Positions 10,898 through 21,094 of a stretch of DNA of 64,000 bases are shown here, one piece after another. The position numbers were made by a program, and so were the translations under genes. Location: positions 62,001 through 126,000 of the forward strand of contig NZ_QBLM01000001.1 of assembly GCF_008828755.2 (NCBI RefSeq), in the 5' to 3' direction. Numbering within the stretch: the stretch's first letter is position 1; every line of letters begins with the position of its first letter. A model generated the notes under the pieces. The model made no database searches, was not told the origin of the DNA, and saw nothing but the letters and a program-made list of their open reading frames with translations. The stretch comes from [Borrelia] turdi (GTDB lineage: Bacteria > Spirochaetota > Spirochaetia > Borreliales > Borreliaceae).

Positions 10898-12304
10898 TTA
10901 CAGAAAATCGTGTAAAATAAAATTATTTCCAGCGCCCATTGTAATAAACAAATCTCCTGATATTAATAAACTTTTTATAAAGTTAATAGAGTCTTTGACA
11001 TCTTTAAAAAGATAAGTGTTTTTATTTATTTTTTTAATATTTGAAAATAATTTTACAGAAAGTTCGTCTGGATTAAAATTCTCTCTATTAGTAAGATATA
11101 TATTGTGCAAAATTAATATATCAGCAACACTTAGAACTTCAACAAAATCATCAAAAAATTCTTTTGTTCTTGTAAAAGTATGGGGCATAAAATCCAAAAT
11201 TATACGCTTGTTCTTATAAAAATTCTTAATACCCAAAAGCGTTTCTCTAATTTCCCTAGGATGGTGAGCATAATCGTCCATATAAATTATTCCCTTTTCC
11301 TCTTTAACAACTTCAGCCCTTCTTTTTATCCCACTATAATTTTTTGCAACTCTCTTTACCGATTCTTCAAAATTAAAAATTGATTTTCCCTTACTTTTCA
11401 AAAAAAAATTTAAAGCTAAAAGCGCTGCTGAAAAATTTAATACATTATGAAATAAAACAGTCTTAAGTTCAATATTACAAAAGCCTAAAAAAGAAAAACA
11501 AAAATATTCATTCTTAACTGCAATGTTACTTATTTGAAAATTCGACAAATCTCTAGATCCAAAGCTAAAAATATTTATATCTTTTCTATTGATTTTCCTT
11601 TTAATTTTAAGTAAATTATTATCATCAGAATTAATTATTAATATTCCATTTTTTTTCAAATTATTAATATATTGTAAAAAAGCATCTTCAAGGGACTCAT
11701 AATTTTTAAAAAAATCAACATGTTCATAATCAACATTGGTTAAAATGAGCATATTGGGAATAAAATGCAAAAAATGTTTTTTATATTCACAAGTCTCAAC
11801 AATAAAAATATTGCTAATACCAGCTATTGCAGAATTATCTTCAAAATCTTTAACACTTGATCCCACAATAACATTGGGATTCAATCCTAATTTGCTAAAA
11901 AGAATACCTAAAAACGCCGTAGTAGTGGTTTTACCGTGAGAGCCTGCAATTCCAATACTATAGTATTTTTTAGAAAGTTCACCAAGAACCTCAGGATAAG
12001 ATAAAATAGGTATATTCAATTCTTTTGCTTCAAGTAAAACTTGCAAACCATCCTTATCATAAGCTGAAGAATATACTATTAAATCAAAAGACCTATCAAG
12101 CTCTTTTAATGAAAACTCATAAATATTTTCATAATAAGATATCTTATTATTACTCAAAATCTCATCAGTATAAAATTTATCGGGAATATCTACCCCTTCT
12201 ATAAAATAACCTTTTGAATTTAAAAAACAAGCTAGAGAACAAACCCCACTCCCCTTTATTCCTACAAAAAAAATATTATTCAAACTGTCAAAATTAATTT
12301 TCAT
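10898..12304 (-). CDS. murC: UDP-N-acetylmuramate--L-alanine ligase
   Basis: ATP-dependent ligase adding L-alanine to UDP-MurNAc in cytoplasmic peptidoglycan precursor synthesis. 468 residues, the normal size. The N-terminal Rossmann fold has GIKGSG (15-20), the Mur ligase ATP loop GSHGKTTT is at 121-128, and the central domain has NVDYEHVDFF and later the DDYAHHPREI motif typical of MurC. It overlaps the upstream P-loop gene by 11 bases and is followed by yicC after ten bases. Confidence 0.96.
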   Translation of the reverse strand: MKINFDSLNNIFFVGIKGSGVCSLACFLNSKGYFIEGVDIPDKFYTDEILSNNKISYYENIYEFSLKELDRSFDLIVYSSAYDKDGLQVLLEAKELNIPILSYPEVLGELSKKYYSIGIAGSHGKTTTTAFLGILFSKLGLNPNVIVGSSVKDFEDNSAIAGISNIFIVETCEYKKHFLHFIPNMLILTNVDYEHVDFFKNYESLEDAFLQYINNLKKNGILIINSDDNNLLKIKRKINRKDINIFSFGSRDLSNFQISNIAVKNEYFCFSFLGFCNIELKTVLFHNVLNFSAALLALNFFLKSKGKSIFNFEESVKRVAKNYSGIKRRAEVVKEEKGIIYMDDYAHHPREIRETLLGIKNFYKNKRIILDFMPHTFTRTKEFFDDFVEVLSVADILILHNIYLTNRENFNPDELSVKLFSNIKKINKNTYLFKDVKDSINFIKSLLISGDLFITMGAGNNFILHDFL

Positions 12305-13235
12305 AGCTCTCTTCTAAATAATCTTTTTTGTCATAAAATTTATGTATAACTATATCAATAGATAATATATTAATTATTGTATACTTAAGTACGTTCGTAA
12401 TAATATAAGTCCTAAGCATTTCTGTATTATTGAATAAGTTATTTCCAAGAGGAACATTCAAAAATAGCTTAAAAAGATAATTGCTTCCATCTTTTTTAAT
12501 TTTAAGATCATAAACAATATAACTTCTATCATACTCAGAAACACAATGCTCAATAATTTGCCTTACAGCTCTTTTAGAAATAGATAAAACCCCTTCTTCA
12601 TAAAAATGGGGCCTTACAACAGATCGAATATAATTTCTCTTCTTAGCAAAGAACCATCCGCTTTTAAAAAAAACTTTAATTGGATTTAATAGCAAATTGG
12701 GTCTAACAGACCTTATTTCAAAAGCAGCTGCTGGTACAACATGCTCTCCCATTTGCCTTGAAATCCTTGCTTTTTCTATTTCCTGTTTAGTTGAAACATC
12801 TGTTATGTAAATAATCTTATAAACATTTGGCAATAAAAGTCTTGAGATTATTTTATCTATCATTTTAAGACTTGTTCCTAATATTAATATTTTATTAAAT
12901 TCTTCTCTTCCAAGAACTTCAAGCACTTCACTGCAATGAGCATAATCTTCAAATACAGATCTCTTTACTGCCCTAAAAACATTATCTTCAAACTTAGCAG
13001 AGCTCCCAGCAATAATTTTCATATCCTTGATTAAAACACCATCATCAATTATTAAAGGTATTGAATACTTATCTGCTACTAAATGTGATCTAAAGCTCTT
13101 GCCAGTTCCAGCAGATCCTACTAGTGCATACACCTTAACCTTAACAAATTTATGCTTAATGCTAGTTGCAAAGTTTTTAACCTTGCTTAATATTTTTTTT
13201 AAAAAAAAATCACTTGAAAAATTCTGAAAATTCAT
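12294..13235 (-). CDS. P-loop ATPase-like protein with Asp23-like C-terminus (hypothetical)
   Basis: 313 residues from ATG 13235 (a TTG three codons upstream is less likely). A perfect P-loop GSAGTGKS is at residues 40-47, and most of the first 200 residues look like a nucleotide-binding domain (ILILGTSLKMIDKII, VYKIIYITDVSTKQEI). The last ~95 residues (VLSISKRAVRQIIEHCV..., then alternating strands through FKLFLNVPLGNNLF and a final helix and strand) resemble an Asp23/Gls24-type domain; that match is by eye and tentative. It sits between a pseudouridine synthase (26-base overlap) and murC (11-base overlap), so all three are tightly coupled. No specific function can be named. Confidence 0.7.
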   Translation of the reverse strand: MNFQNFSSDFFLKKILSKVKNFATSIKHKFVKVKVYALVGSAGTGKSFRSHLVADKYSIPLIIDDGVLIKDMKIIAGSSAKFEDNVFRAVKRSVFEDYAHCSEVLEVLGREEFNKILILGTSLKMIDKIISRLLLPNVYKIIYITDVSTKQEIEKARISRQMGEHVVPAAAFEIRSVRPNLLLNPIKVFFKSGWFFAKKRNYIRSVVRPHFYEEGVLSISKRAVRQIIEHCVSEYDRSYIVYDLKIKKDGSNYLFKLFLNVPLGNNLFNNTEMLRTYIITNVLKYTIINILSIDIVIHKFYDKKDYLEESYEN

Positions 13236-14157
13236 AAACACCAAAAATATCTTTTATTTGCTTTAAAAATTCTAAACCGGGCTTAGCATAAAATACATTC
13301 TTTTTAAAGAATGCTTGATTAAATTTTACCAAAAAAGCATGTAAAAAGTAATCGCTTTTTTTGAATTTATCACAGTACTTCTTGTCATTAATTAAAGGAT
13401 GATTGTTAAACGAACATTGAGACCTTATTTGATGAGTAAAGCCCGTTTCAATAACAATCTCAGCAAGAGTAGCTCTTTTGGAAGACAATATTGGATTAAC
13501 CCTTGTAATTGCATTAATAAACTCTTTATCCTCTAAAACAAAAGTTTTTTTCAGCCTTTTATTTCTAAATAAATGATTCTTATAAACAACAGATGCCTTA
13601 ACCTCACCCAAAAGTATTGCGAAATATTTTTTAGTTATAGATCCGCTACTAAATGCTGTACTTAGCTTCCTTGCAGTATTTATATTTTTTGCGAAAATAA
13701 TAATACCAGAAGTATTTCTGTCAAGCCTGTGAACTGCTGAAGGCTTAAAGCTTAGAGATCTTAGACCTTCTCTTAAAAGATAAGCATTCACTAAAAAATC
13801 AAGAGAGCTTCTGTCTCCATGAACTAAAATGCCTCTTTGCTTATCCAAAACAAGTAAATCACTATCCTCATAAATTATTCTTCTTCTAATAGATTGAAAA
13901 TCAATATTGCTTTTATAAAATTCATCCATAGTTAAGTTCAAACTTTCGGCTAAAGATTTATACAAATAAATTTTATCACCTTCACAAACTCTATATGAAA
14001 AATGTGATTTTAGCCCATTCAGCCTAATGTCGCCCTTTCTTATATGTTTTATTATCCTAACTTTAGACAAATTTAAAATTTTAATTAAAATTGAATCTAA
14101 TCGCTTGCCATCATCATTAGCAAGAATTTCTAAAAAAATATACTTATCTAAACGCAA
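13210..14157 (-). CDS. RluA/RluD family 23S rRNA pseudouridine synthase
   Basis: 315 residues. The N-terminal S4 RNA-binding domain (residues ~15-75, with GDIRLNG) is followed by the RluA-type catalytic core containing AVHRLDRNTSG, with the catalytic aspartate at D146. Conserved downstream blocks include KKYFAILLG and the ETGFTHQIRSQ motif. It converts specific uridines in large-subunit rRNA to pseudouridine; the target (RluC- or RluD-like) cannot be told from sequence. The start is TTG 14157, preceded by AGGAT. It lies 12 bases downstream of panF and overlaps the next gene by 26 bases. Confidence 0.92.
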   Translation of the reverse strand: MRLDKYIFLEILANDDGKRLDSILIKILNLSKVRIIKHIRKGDIRLNGLKSHFSYRVCEGDKIYLYKSLAESLNLTMDEFYKSNIDFQSIRRRIIYEDSDLLVLDKQRGILVHGDRSSLDFLVNAYLLREGLRSLSFKPSAVHRLDRNTSGIIIFAKNINTARKLSTAFSSGSITKKYFAILLGEVKASVVYKNHLFRNKRLKKTFVLEDKEFINAITRVNPILSSKRATLAEIVIETGFTHQIRSQCSFNNHPLINDKKYCDKFKKSDYFLHAFLVKFNQAFFKKNVFYAKPGLEFLKQIKDIFGVYEFSEFFK

Positions 14158-14169
14158 AAAATAATCATC

Positions 14170-15504
14170 CTAATAAACTTTGCTATTTTTTTTACAAAAA
14201 AAATTAACTATTAAAAATGTAAATATAGAAATAAAAAATGCTGGAACAACAGGGTGAAAAAACCAAATATTAAAACCAAAGCATAAAATGCACAAATAAA
14301 ATATCAAACCCAAAAACATAGATGCAAATGCTGCTATTTTGCTTGCAAAATTTAAATAAAGTCCAAAAACAATAATAGGGAAAAATGAAACTTCTAAAGC
14401 CCCAAAAGCAAAAATATTAACAAAGAATAAAAAATTGGGAGGAAAGAAAGAAAATAGAAGTATTATTGAAATAAAAAAAACATTAGAAATCATTATTACC
14501 CTACTAACCTTTACGTCTTCTTTTAAATCTTTTTTATAAATAAATATTGACTTTATTAAAACAGATGTTATTAAGAGCAAATTTGAATCTACTGTGGACA
14601 TTATTGCAGATAAAAGGCCCATAAAAAAAATAAAACGGGAAAAAGGATTTAAAACTTTTAAAGCTACATTTAAAACAACTTTATCATTTGGATTTAAATC
14701 TGGAAAAAGAATAATAGAAAAAAACCCTATTAAATGCATTAAAACAATTAAAAAACTGATAATAAAAGTAGAAATGGGAAGAGAAAATTTTATGGCATTC
14801 TCATCTTTAAATGCTATAAAATTATTAATAATCTGAGGCTGCCCCAATATTCCTATTCCTATTAATATCCAAAAAGAAATTATATATTGTGGTCTTAGAT
14901 CAACATTTGAAGGGAGCAATAGGCTTTTATCTAAACTAGACGCCGCTGTCTTGAACAAATTATTAATACCCCCTCCCAAATCTAACATTTTGGAAAACAA
15001 AATAACAGATGAAACTAGCATTAAAAATCCTTGAATCAAATCTGTATAGGCTACTGCTTTAAATCCACCAAAAAATACATAAATAAAAACCAATAAAGCA
15101 AAAAGCAAAAGACCCGCTGCATAATCAATACCCCAAAAAACTTCTATAAGCTTAGCGCCACCTATTAATTGGGCAGAAATCAAAAACATTGAAAAAAAAA
15201 TTAATACACATCCACTCATTAACGCCAAAAAATCACTTTCATATCTATATCTAATATAATCAACAATATTTATTGCATTAATTTTTTTTGATTCGCGATT
15301 TAATCTCTCCCCAACAATAATAAAAGTAATTAAAGTTGTAGGAATTTGTATGGTAGCTAATAATATAAAAGATAAACCATACTTATAAACAGAAGAAGGA
15401 CCAGAAATAAAACTGCTAGCACTAATATAGCTAGAAGAAAATAACAAGGCCATAACAATAAAATTAATATTTCGATTTGCAAGAAAGTATTTATTTAATA
15501 ACAA
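14170..15504 (-). CDS. panF: Sodium/pantothenate symporter
   Basis: A 444-residue inner-membrane transporter of the sodium:solute symporter family with about twelve hydrophobic segments. Family signatures are visible: SSSYISASSFISGPSSVYKYG near 24-44, GGFKAVAYTDLIQG near 167-180, and GLLSAIMSTVDSNLLL near 294-309. It imports vitamin B5, the precursor for CoA. The start is TTG 15504 with GAGG seven bases upstream. The small YhdT-like gene precedes it (58 bases), as in enterobacteria, and divergent coaBC beyond that uses phosphopantothenate, which supports pantothenate as substrate. Confidence 0.9.
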   Translation of the reverse strand: MLLNKYFLANRNINFIVMALLFSSSYISASSFISGPSSVYKYGLSFILLATIQIPTTLITFIIVGERLNRESKKINAINIVDYIRYRYESDFLALMSGCVLIFFSMFLISAQLIGGAKLIEVFWGIDYAAGLLLFALLVFIYVFFGGFKAVAYTDLIQGFLMLVSSVILFSKMLDLGGGINNLFKTAASSLDKSLLLPSNVDLRPQYIISFWILIGIGILGQPQIINNFIAFKDENAIKFSLPISTFIISFLIVLMHLIGFFSIILFPDLNPNDKVVLNVALKVLNPFSRFIFFMGLLSAIMSTVDSNLLLITSVLIKSIFIYKKDLKEDVKVSRVIMISNVFFISIILLFSFFPPNFLFFVNIFAFGALEVSFFPIIVFGLYLNFASKIAAFASMFLGLIFYLCILCFGFNIWFFHPVVPAFFISIFTFLIVNFFCKKNSKVY

Positions 15505-15562
15505 AAAACTACCTCTATTTATTTTTAAAAAAATCTAAAAATGAAAAATTATCAATAATATA

Positions 15563-15757
15563 TTAAGTTTTACTAATTACTAAAATAAAAAAACAAACCA
15601 AAAAAAAAATTATACCGGGGAACAAAATTCCTGACCAAAAAAACCACAAAGGAATATTAAATATAGTAGCTGATCTATCAATAAAATATGCAAAACAACA
15701 CCATAAAAAAAATATACAAACATACAATAATACAACATATAAAATCCTATTTCTCAT
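15563..15757 (-). CDS. YhdT-like small membrane protein (DUF997)
   Basis: A 64-residue protein with two hydrophobic helices (residues ~5-27 and ~35-61) joined by a short loop with an FNIPLWFF segment. Size, topology and position just upstream of panF match the YhdT/DUF997 family, which is commonly encoded beside panF. Its role is unproven; an accessory subunit of the symporter is one possibility. ATG 15757 is preceded by AAGG. It is divergent from coaBC. Confidence 0.75.
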   Translation of the reverse strand: MRNRILYVVLLYVCIFFLWCCFAYFIDRSATIFNIPLWFFWSGILFPGIIFFLVCFFILVISKT

Positions 15758-15802
15758 TTAAAACAACCTTAGCAAAAGGATATCAAAACTTATAAATTCA
15801 AA

Positions 15803-15829
15803 TATAATGTATATTATATAATATATTAT
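15803..15829 (+). promoter_or_regulatory. Tandem -10 boxes with coaBC start, possible leaderless mRNA
   Basis: Two TATAAT hexamers occur at 15803-15808 and 15817-15822, and the coaBC ATG is at 15830. There is no Shine-Dalgarno in the intervening bases. Use of the second box would start transcription at or next to the A of ATG. No good -35 is visible, so promoter use is an inference. Confidence 0.35.
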
Positions 15830-17002
15830 ATGAATAAAAATAAGCATATATTAATTGGTATATGTGGAGGCATAGCCTCTTATAAGTCAGTTTACATAGT
15901 CTCTAGCTTAGTTAAATTAGGATACAATGTCAAAGTTGTAATGACAAAAAATGCAACTAAATTTATTACTCCATTAACTTTAGAAACCATCTCTAAGAAC
16001 AAAATAATTACTAATTTATGGGATTTAGACCATAATGAGGTCGAACATATAAAAATTGCAAAATGGGCTCACCTAATTCTTATTATTCCTGCTACCTACA
16101 ATACAATATCTAAAATTGCATCAGGAATTGCTAATGACGCGTTAACTACAATAATATCTGCAAGCACAGCCCCTACTTATTTTGCAATGGCAATGAATAA
16201 CGCAATGTATTCAAACCCTATTTTAAAAGAAAATATAAAAAAGCTTAAAACTTATCATTATAAATTTATTGAGCCTGATAAAGGATTTTTGGCTTGCTCA
16301 TCAAATGCATTAGGACGCCTTAAAAATGAAGACAAAATTATAAAAACAATATTAAATGAATTTAACCAAAAAAATTGCTTAAAAAACAAAAAAATACTTA
16401 TAACGGCATCTAGAACTGAAGAATTAATAGATCCAATTCGCTATTTTTCAAATACATCAACGGGAAAAATGGGATTTTGTTTGGCCCAAGAGGCTATAAA
16501 GCTAGGAGCCCAGGTCACAATTATTACAGGACCAACTAATGAAAATAAACCTGAAGGAGCAAATATTATAAAAATAAAAACTGCAATGGAAATGTACAAA
16601 GAGGTTCTCAAAATATATAATAAATTTGAAATAATAATTGGAGCTGCGGCTGTTGCTGATTTTAGACCCAAACACATTTTTAATAGTAAAATTAAAAAAA
16701 ATAAAACAAATAGATTATATATAAAATTAGTAAAAAATCCTGACATAATCCAACACATAGGACACAATAAGCTTAAAAACCAAATTATTGTTGGATTTTG
16801 CGCTGAGAATTCTAAAAATTTAATTCAAAAAGCAAAAGAAAAACTAAAAAAGAAAAATTTGGACTTTATTATTGCAAATGAACTTAAATATTTCGGCTCA
16901 AACTTAAACAAAATTTATATAATAAATAAACAAAGCATAAAAGAATTACCAGAAATGGAAAAATCAAAAGTAGCTAAAGAAATTTTAAAAATTTTATACT
17001 AA
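15830..17002 (+). CDS. coaBC: Bifunctional phosphopantothenoylcysteine decarboxylase/synthetase
   Basis: Second and third steps of CoA synthesis from 4'-phosphopantothenate. The N-terminal flavoprotein CoaC domain (GICGGIASYKS at 10-20; MNNAMYSNP near 124-132; an ACSSNALGRL active-site flap near 155-164) is fused to CoaB (ITASRTEELIDPIRYFSN near 190-207; AAAVADFRP near 279-287; NPDIIQHIG). 390 residues, the usual fused size. It lies opposite the pantothenate transporter genes, which makes a compact CoA salvage locus. No Shine-Dalgarno precedes the ATG. It is convergent with the HEAT-repeat gene. Confidence 0.96.
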   Translation: MNKNKHILIGICGGIASYKSVYIVSSLVKLGYNVKVVMTKNATKFITPLTLETISKNKIITNLWDLDHNEVEHIKIAKWAHLILIIPATYNTISKIASGIANDALTTIISASTAPTYFAMAMNNAMYSNPILKENIKKLKTYHYKFIEPDKGFLACSSNALGRLKNEDKIIKTILNEFNQKNCLKNKKILITASRTEELIDPIRYFSNTSTGKMGFCLAQEAIKLGAQVTIITGPTNENKPEGANIIKIKTAMEMYKEVLKIYNKFEIIIGAAAVADFRPKHIFNSKIKKNKTNRLYIKLVKNPDIIQHIGHNKLKNQIIVGFCAENSKNLIQKAKEKLKKKNLDFIIANELKYFGSNLNKIYIINKQSIKELPEMEKSKVAKEILKILY

Positions 17003-17029
17003 TACTACTTTATAATAGTTTATCAATAA

Positions 17030-18436
17030 TTAATAATCTTTTAAAAGCATTTTAATATATTCAGAGTTAGTTTCACTTTTAATTTTTTTAAGTTTATCAG
17101 AAAGTGATGAAGATTTATTGTAAATAGCTCCTTTTAATGCAAAATGCCTTAAATCAACATTTTTACTGTCAATGATTTTAGAATAGAAATTATCAAAATT
17201 ACCCTTTTTACCAGCCAACATTGAAGCAATACCTTTTAAAACATTTGAAGGTCTATTAACATTTTCTTTGTTAACAACTTCTAAAGCAATTGACAATGCT
17301 TTTAGAGAGTCCTTATCTAAAAGGTAGCTAAACATTGATATTTTAAAACTATTATCAATCTTAAAATCAAATATGATATTTTTAATCTCAATATCCCCAA
17401 GATCCATATCAATTAAAGCCTTAGCAGAAGCCTCCCTAACCTTAAAAGATGGATCGCTTTTAACCTTGTAAATCAAAATATCCTTTGCTGAAGAGTCCTT
17501 ATGACCTTTAATTGCATTAATAGCTTTAAATCTAATATTATCATCAGAATCTCTTAAAAATCCTTGTAAAATCTCTTTGGACTTCAAAGAAGGATCTTTA
17601 GATAAAGAAGCAATAATAGCCAATTTAACATTTAAATTATTATTATTACTCTGAAGATACAAATCAGCATTTGTAGTCACTTTATCTGGGGCAAGATATG
17701 ACAACGCTTCAATTGCGGCAGCCTTAATTGATGGGCTCTCATAGTTATCTAGAGAAATTTCATGAATTTTATTCTGATAATCAACAGCGGACATTTTCCC
17801 AAGAGCAATAAGTATTTCTTTTCTAGTGCCATCATTTCCAGAATATTTTTCAAAAACTTCCATCATATTTTTAGAATATTCAAGAGAATTAAGTTCTCCT
17901 AGATAATAAGCTGCAATAGATACCACATTACCCTCTTTATTTTCAAGAATCTCAATAAGAGTTTTTTTTAATTTATCTTTATCACCAAACTCCTTAAGAT
18001 ACAAAATTGCCAAACTAAATAAAGCATTTGAATATCTTTTGCTCTCATAATTTTCAAGAATATAATTTGCCGTATCAATACCCCCTGAATACTTAAGAGA
18101 AATAAACAATTCAAGTATTTCCTTTTTGATCTCGGCATTAAAGGTTTTTTCAAGTCTTTTTTTAAGAGAAAAGTTATATTGACTGTCACTTGATTTTTTA
18201 AGAGCTTTTATAATGTTTGTAACTTGACTATCAAGTCCGTAAAGAATTGTATCGTTAACATACTTGCTGTCTAAACCAACATTAGAAAAATTATCGCCTT
18301 TAGAAAAATTTTCTCTCTCAAGCTTATTTTCTATAACTTCAGGCAACAAAGGAGGCTTAGGAAGAACTGGGGAATTAACATTTTGAGCATACACATTTAA
18401 AATAAACAACAAAAATAAAAAAATAAAGAATTTCAT
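17030..18436 (-). CDS. Exported HEAT-repeat protein
   Basis: 468 residues with a signal peptide (residues 1-17, ending NVYAQ). From about residue 120 on it consists of consecutive helical pairs of HEAT type, for example EILIALGKMSAVDYQNKIHE, SIKAAAIEALSYLAPD, NIRFKAINAIKGHKDSSAKD and KVREASAKALIDMD. These proteins are periplasmic scaffolds; no catalytic motif is visible. Its start overlaps the murJ stop by four bases, so it is translated from the tgt-murJ transcript. Its partner is unknown. Confidence 0.8.
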   Translation of the reverse strand: MKFFIFLFLLFILNVYAQNVNSPVLPKPPLLPEVIENKLERENFSKGDNFSNVGLDSKYVNDTILYGLDSQVTNIIKALKKSSDSQYNFSLKKRLEKTFNAEIKKEILELFISLKYSGGIDTANYILENYESKRYSNALFSLAILYLKEFGDKDKLKKTLIEILENKEGNVVSIAAYYLGELNSLEYSKNMMEVFEKYSGNDGTRKEILIALGKMSAVDYQNKIHEISLDNYESPSIKAAAIEALSYLAPDKVTTNADLYLQSNNNNLNVKLAIIASLSKDPSLKSKEILQGFLRDSDDNIRFKAINAIKGHKDSSAKDILIYKVKSDPSFKVREASAKALIDMDLGDIEIKNIIFDFKIDNSFKISMFSYLLDKDSLKALSIALEVVNKENVNRPSNVLKGIASMLAGKKGNFDNFYSKIIDSKNVDLRHFALKGAIYNKSSSLSDKLKKIKSETNSEYIKMLLKDY

Positions 18437-19953
18437 AAAACATCCCTCCTAATAAACTTAAAAAGTTTATTTATTCCTAAAAGAAAATAACAAACAAACA
18501 AAACAAAAATACTAACAATTCCTGCCAAAATTAAAAAATAAAAATTTTTAAAACTAAAACCCACATCCCACTGAAACTTTTCAAAAATTAAATAAACTAT
18601 ATATAAAGGAAAAAGAGTTAAAATTGACTTCACAAGAACAAATAAAATTTCAATTAAGTCAATTTTAACTCCACTTTTTAATATTATAAAATAAAAAACA
18701 ATTACACAAATCATAAAAGAAATAGATTGGGCTAATGCCAAAGCATTCAAACCATAATAATTAATACCAAAAACAGAAAGTAAAATATCAAGAATAGAAA
18801 ATAAAACACTCAAGTAAAATGGTGTTTTTGCATCGCGAATAGAAAAATAATATTTTTGAAAAAAACTAAACATCGAATAAAAAAGTAAGCCTAAAAGGAA
18901 ACATTTTAAAACACCCGCTGTTTTTTGAGTATCATAAATAGAAAATTTACCCCCCATAAGAAATAAATTCAAAATATAATCAGACCAAATAAACATCAAA
19001 AAAGACACTGGAATAAAAATTAACAATAAAATTTTAATTCCATCTACTAAAAGGATGTTTAATTTTATATTATTATCCAAAACAGCATACTCTGCCATTT
19101 TAGGAAAAATTACTGTTGCAATAGAAATATAAAAAATTCCTACAGGAAGCTGATAATAAACTATAGCATTACTAAGAATAGAAACACTTCCTATCTCAAG
19201 GGTAGATGCTAATGCAAATGAAATCTGCTGAGTAACAATTGAAATAGAAAATCCAAAAATCATACGAATCCATCTACTTAAGAAATTTAAAAATACCTTT
19301 TCTTTAAAATAAAATGTTGGCTTCCAAGCAAAACCAATCATAAGGCAATTTACAAAAGGAATCAGAAATTGCAAAAACCCACCAAAAATTACTCCAATAA
19401 CAGCACTATATATTCCAAAACGATCATAAAATAAAAATATGCTCAATATTATTCCAAAAGAAAACATAATAGGTGAAATTGAAGGAATAAAAAAAATTTT
19501 ATATGAATTTAAAACAGATATGAAAATTGATGATAGACTTATTAATAAAATATACAATACCAAATAACTAAATACAGAACTTGCAAAAATTAAGCTTTCT
19601 CCCCTATAATAAGATAAAAAATACATAATAGGCTTTGCAAAAATAATCATAACTAAAACAATTAAACCAATAGAAATAACATTAAAAGTTATAACAGTCC
19701 TGAAAAAAGAAACAGCTTTATCTTTCGATTTGTTTTTTTCATATGTAAATTCGGGTAAAAAGGCTGAGGTCATTGCGCCCTCTGAAAGAATTTTGCGCAA
19801 ATTATTAGGAATATTGAAAACATAGTTAAAAATATCAGCATCAAGATTTGCACCAAAATAATAAGAGAAAATCTTTACCTTTGCAAACCCCATTATTCGT
19901 GAAAAAAAAGTAGAAATCATGACCAAAACTGTAGAAACAACATATTTATTCAT
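18433..19953 (-). CDS. murJ: Lipid II flippase MurJ
   Basis: 506-residue inner-membrane MOP-superfamily flippase with about 14 hydrophobic segments that moves lipid II to the periplasm. Family motifs: [13 protein letters not shown] near 12-24, [12 protein letters not shown] near 54-65, and the conserved [17 protein letters not shown] segment near 270-286. I chose ATG 19953, not the in-frame ATG at 19971, because GAGGG precedes it and the sequence ATGAATAA ties it to the tgt stop with an eight-base overlap. The HEAT-repeat gene follows with a four-base overlap. Confidence 0.93.
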   Translation of the reverse strand: MNKYVVSTVLVMISTFFSRIMGFAKVKIFSYYFGANLDADIFNYVFNIPNNLRKILSEGAMTSAFLPEFTYEKNKSKDKAVSFFRTVITFNVISIGLIVLVMIIFAKPIMYFLSYYRGESLIFASSVFSYLVLYILLISLSSIFISVLNSYKIFFIPSISPIMFSFGIILSIFLFYDRFGIYSAVIGVIFGGFLQFLIPFVNCLMIGFAWKPTFYFKEKVFLNFLSRWIRMIFGFSISIVTQQISFALASTLEIGSVSILSNAIVYYQLPVGIFYISIATVIFPKMAEYAVLDNNIKLNILLVDGIKILLLIFIPVSFLMFIWSDYILNLFLMGGKFSIYDTQKTAGVLKCFLLGLLFYSMFSFFQKYYFSIRDAKTPFYLSVLFSILDILLSVFGINYYGLNALALAQSISFMICVIVFYFIILKSGVKIDLIEILFVLVKSILTLFPLYIVYLIFEKFQWDVGFSFKNFYFLILAGIVSIFVLFVCYFLLGINKLFKFIRRDVL

Positions 19954-21073
19954 CAAAATTTCCCTCTTCATACTTTTTTAAGTATGAAGTTCTAAAGTTT
20001 AAAAAATTATCATTTAAAATTGAGGTTCTGATCTTTGAAATCAACCGAAACATATAGTGAATATTATGTTCACTTGCCAAAATTATTCCAAAAAGCTCTC
20101 TCGATTTTATCAAATGCCTTAAATATCCTCTTGAATACCTTTTACATAAAGTACACCCACAATTTTTCTCTACAGGAGAAGTATCCTCTTTGTACTCTTT
20201 CCTACTAATACGCATTATCCCATTATCTGTTAAAAGAGACCCGTGCCTAGCAATTCTTGCAGGATTAACACAATCAAAAATATCAATGCCATAGTATATG
20301 GCATCAAGTATGTAATGAGGAGTACCAATGCCCATTACATATCTTGGCTTTTCTTTTGGTATAAGAGAAGAACTATATTCAAGAATTTCTAAATATTTTT
20401 CTCTTGGCTCTCCAACAGAAATACCCCCAATAGCAACACCCGGACTATCTAATTCTAATATATCATTGATACTTCTTTTCCTTAAATCTTTAAAAAAATT
20501 TCCCTGAGTTATTAAAAATAAAAGACCGTTGTATCCTTCTTTTTTATTTTTATAAGACTTCAATGTACTACGAGCCCAATTGGTTGTAATATTTGTATAT
20601 AAATTAGCTTCATTATAATTAATCCCATAAGAACTACAAATATCAAGTGGCATAATAATATCACTGCCAAAAATTTCTTGCATAGCAAATACTCCCTCAG
20701 GAGTAAAATAATGATAAGATCCATCCAGATGAGATTTAAAATGTACACCTTTTAAATCAATTTTTCTCAGACTAGAAAGAGAAAACACCTGAAATCCGCC
20801 CGAATCAGTTAAAAAATTTTTATTCCAAGTTGTAAAATTATGAAGACCGCCATATTTTTCAATAGTTTCAATACCCGGCCTTAAATATAGATGATAAGTA
20901 TTTGCAAGCATCAAATTACATTCTAACTTCTCAAGAACAGTATGCTTTAATCCTTTCATTGCCCCCAAAGTACCAACTGGCATAAAACAAGGGGTATCTA
21001 CTCTGCCATGAGGAAGATTTAAAAATCCAACCCTTGCATTAGAATGTTTGTCATTCTTAATTACTCTAAACAT
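19946..21073 (-). CDS. tgt: tRNA-guanine transglycosylase
   Basis: Swaps guanine 34 in GUN-anticodon tRNAs for a queuosine precursor. 375 residues. [12 protein letters not shown] near 88-99 holds the proton-acceptor aspartate, GGISVGEP near 216-223 lines the base pocket, [12 protein letters not shown] near 266-277 carries the nucleophilic aspartate, and the zinc site follows ([17 protein letters not shown], closed by a later histidine). AGGAT precedes ATG 21073. It lies 21 bases after the LptG-like gene and overlaps murJ by eight bases. Confidence 0.96.
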   Translation of the reverse strand: MFRVIKNDKHSNARVGFLNLPHGRVDTPCFMPVGTLGAMKGLKHTVLEKLECNLMLANTYHLYLRPGIETIEKYGGLHNFTTWNKNFLTDSGGFQVFSLSSLRKIDLKGVHFKSHLDGSYHYFTPEGVFAMQEIFGSDIIMPLDICSSYGINYNEANLYTNITTNWARSTLKSYKNKKEGYNGLLFLITQGNFFKDLRKRSINDILELDSPGVAIGGISVGEPREKYLEILEYSSSLIPKEKPRYVMGIGTPHYILDAIYYGIDIFDCVNPARIARHGSLLTDNGIMRISRKEYKEDTSPVEKNCGCTLCKRYSRGYLRHLIKSRELFGIILASEHNIHYMFRLISKIRTSILNDNFLNFRTSYLKKYEEGNFDE

Positions 21074-21094
21074 ATAAACATCCTAAATAATATA

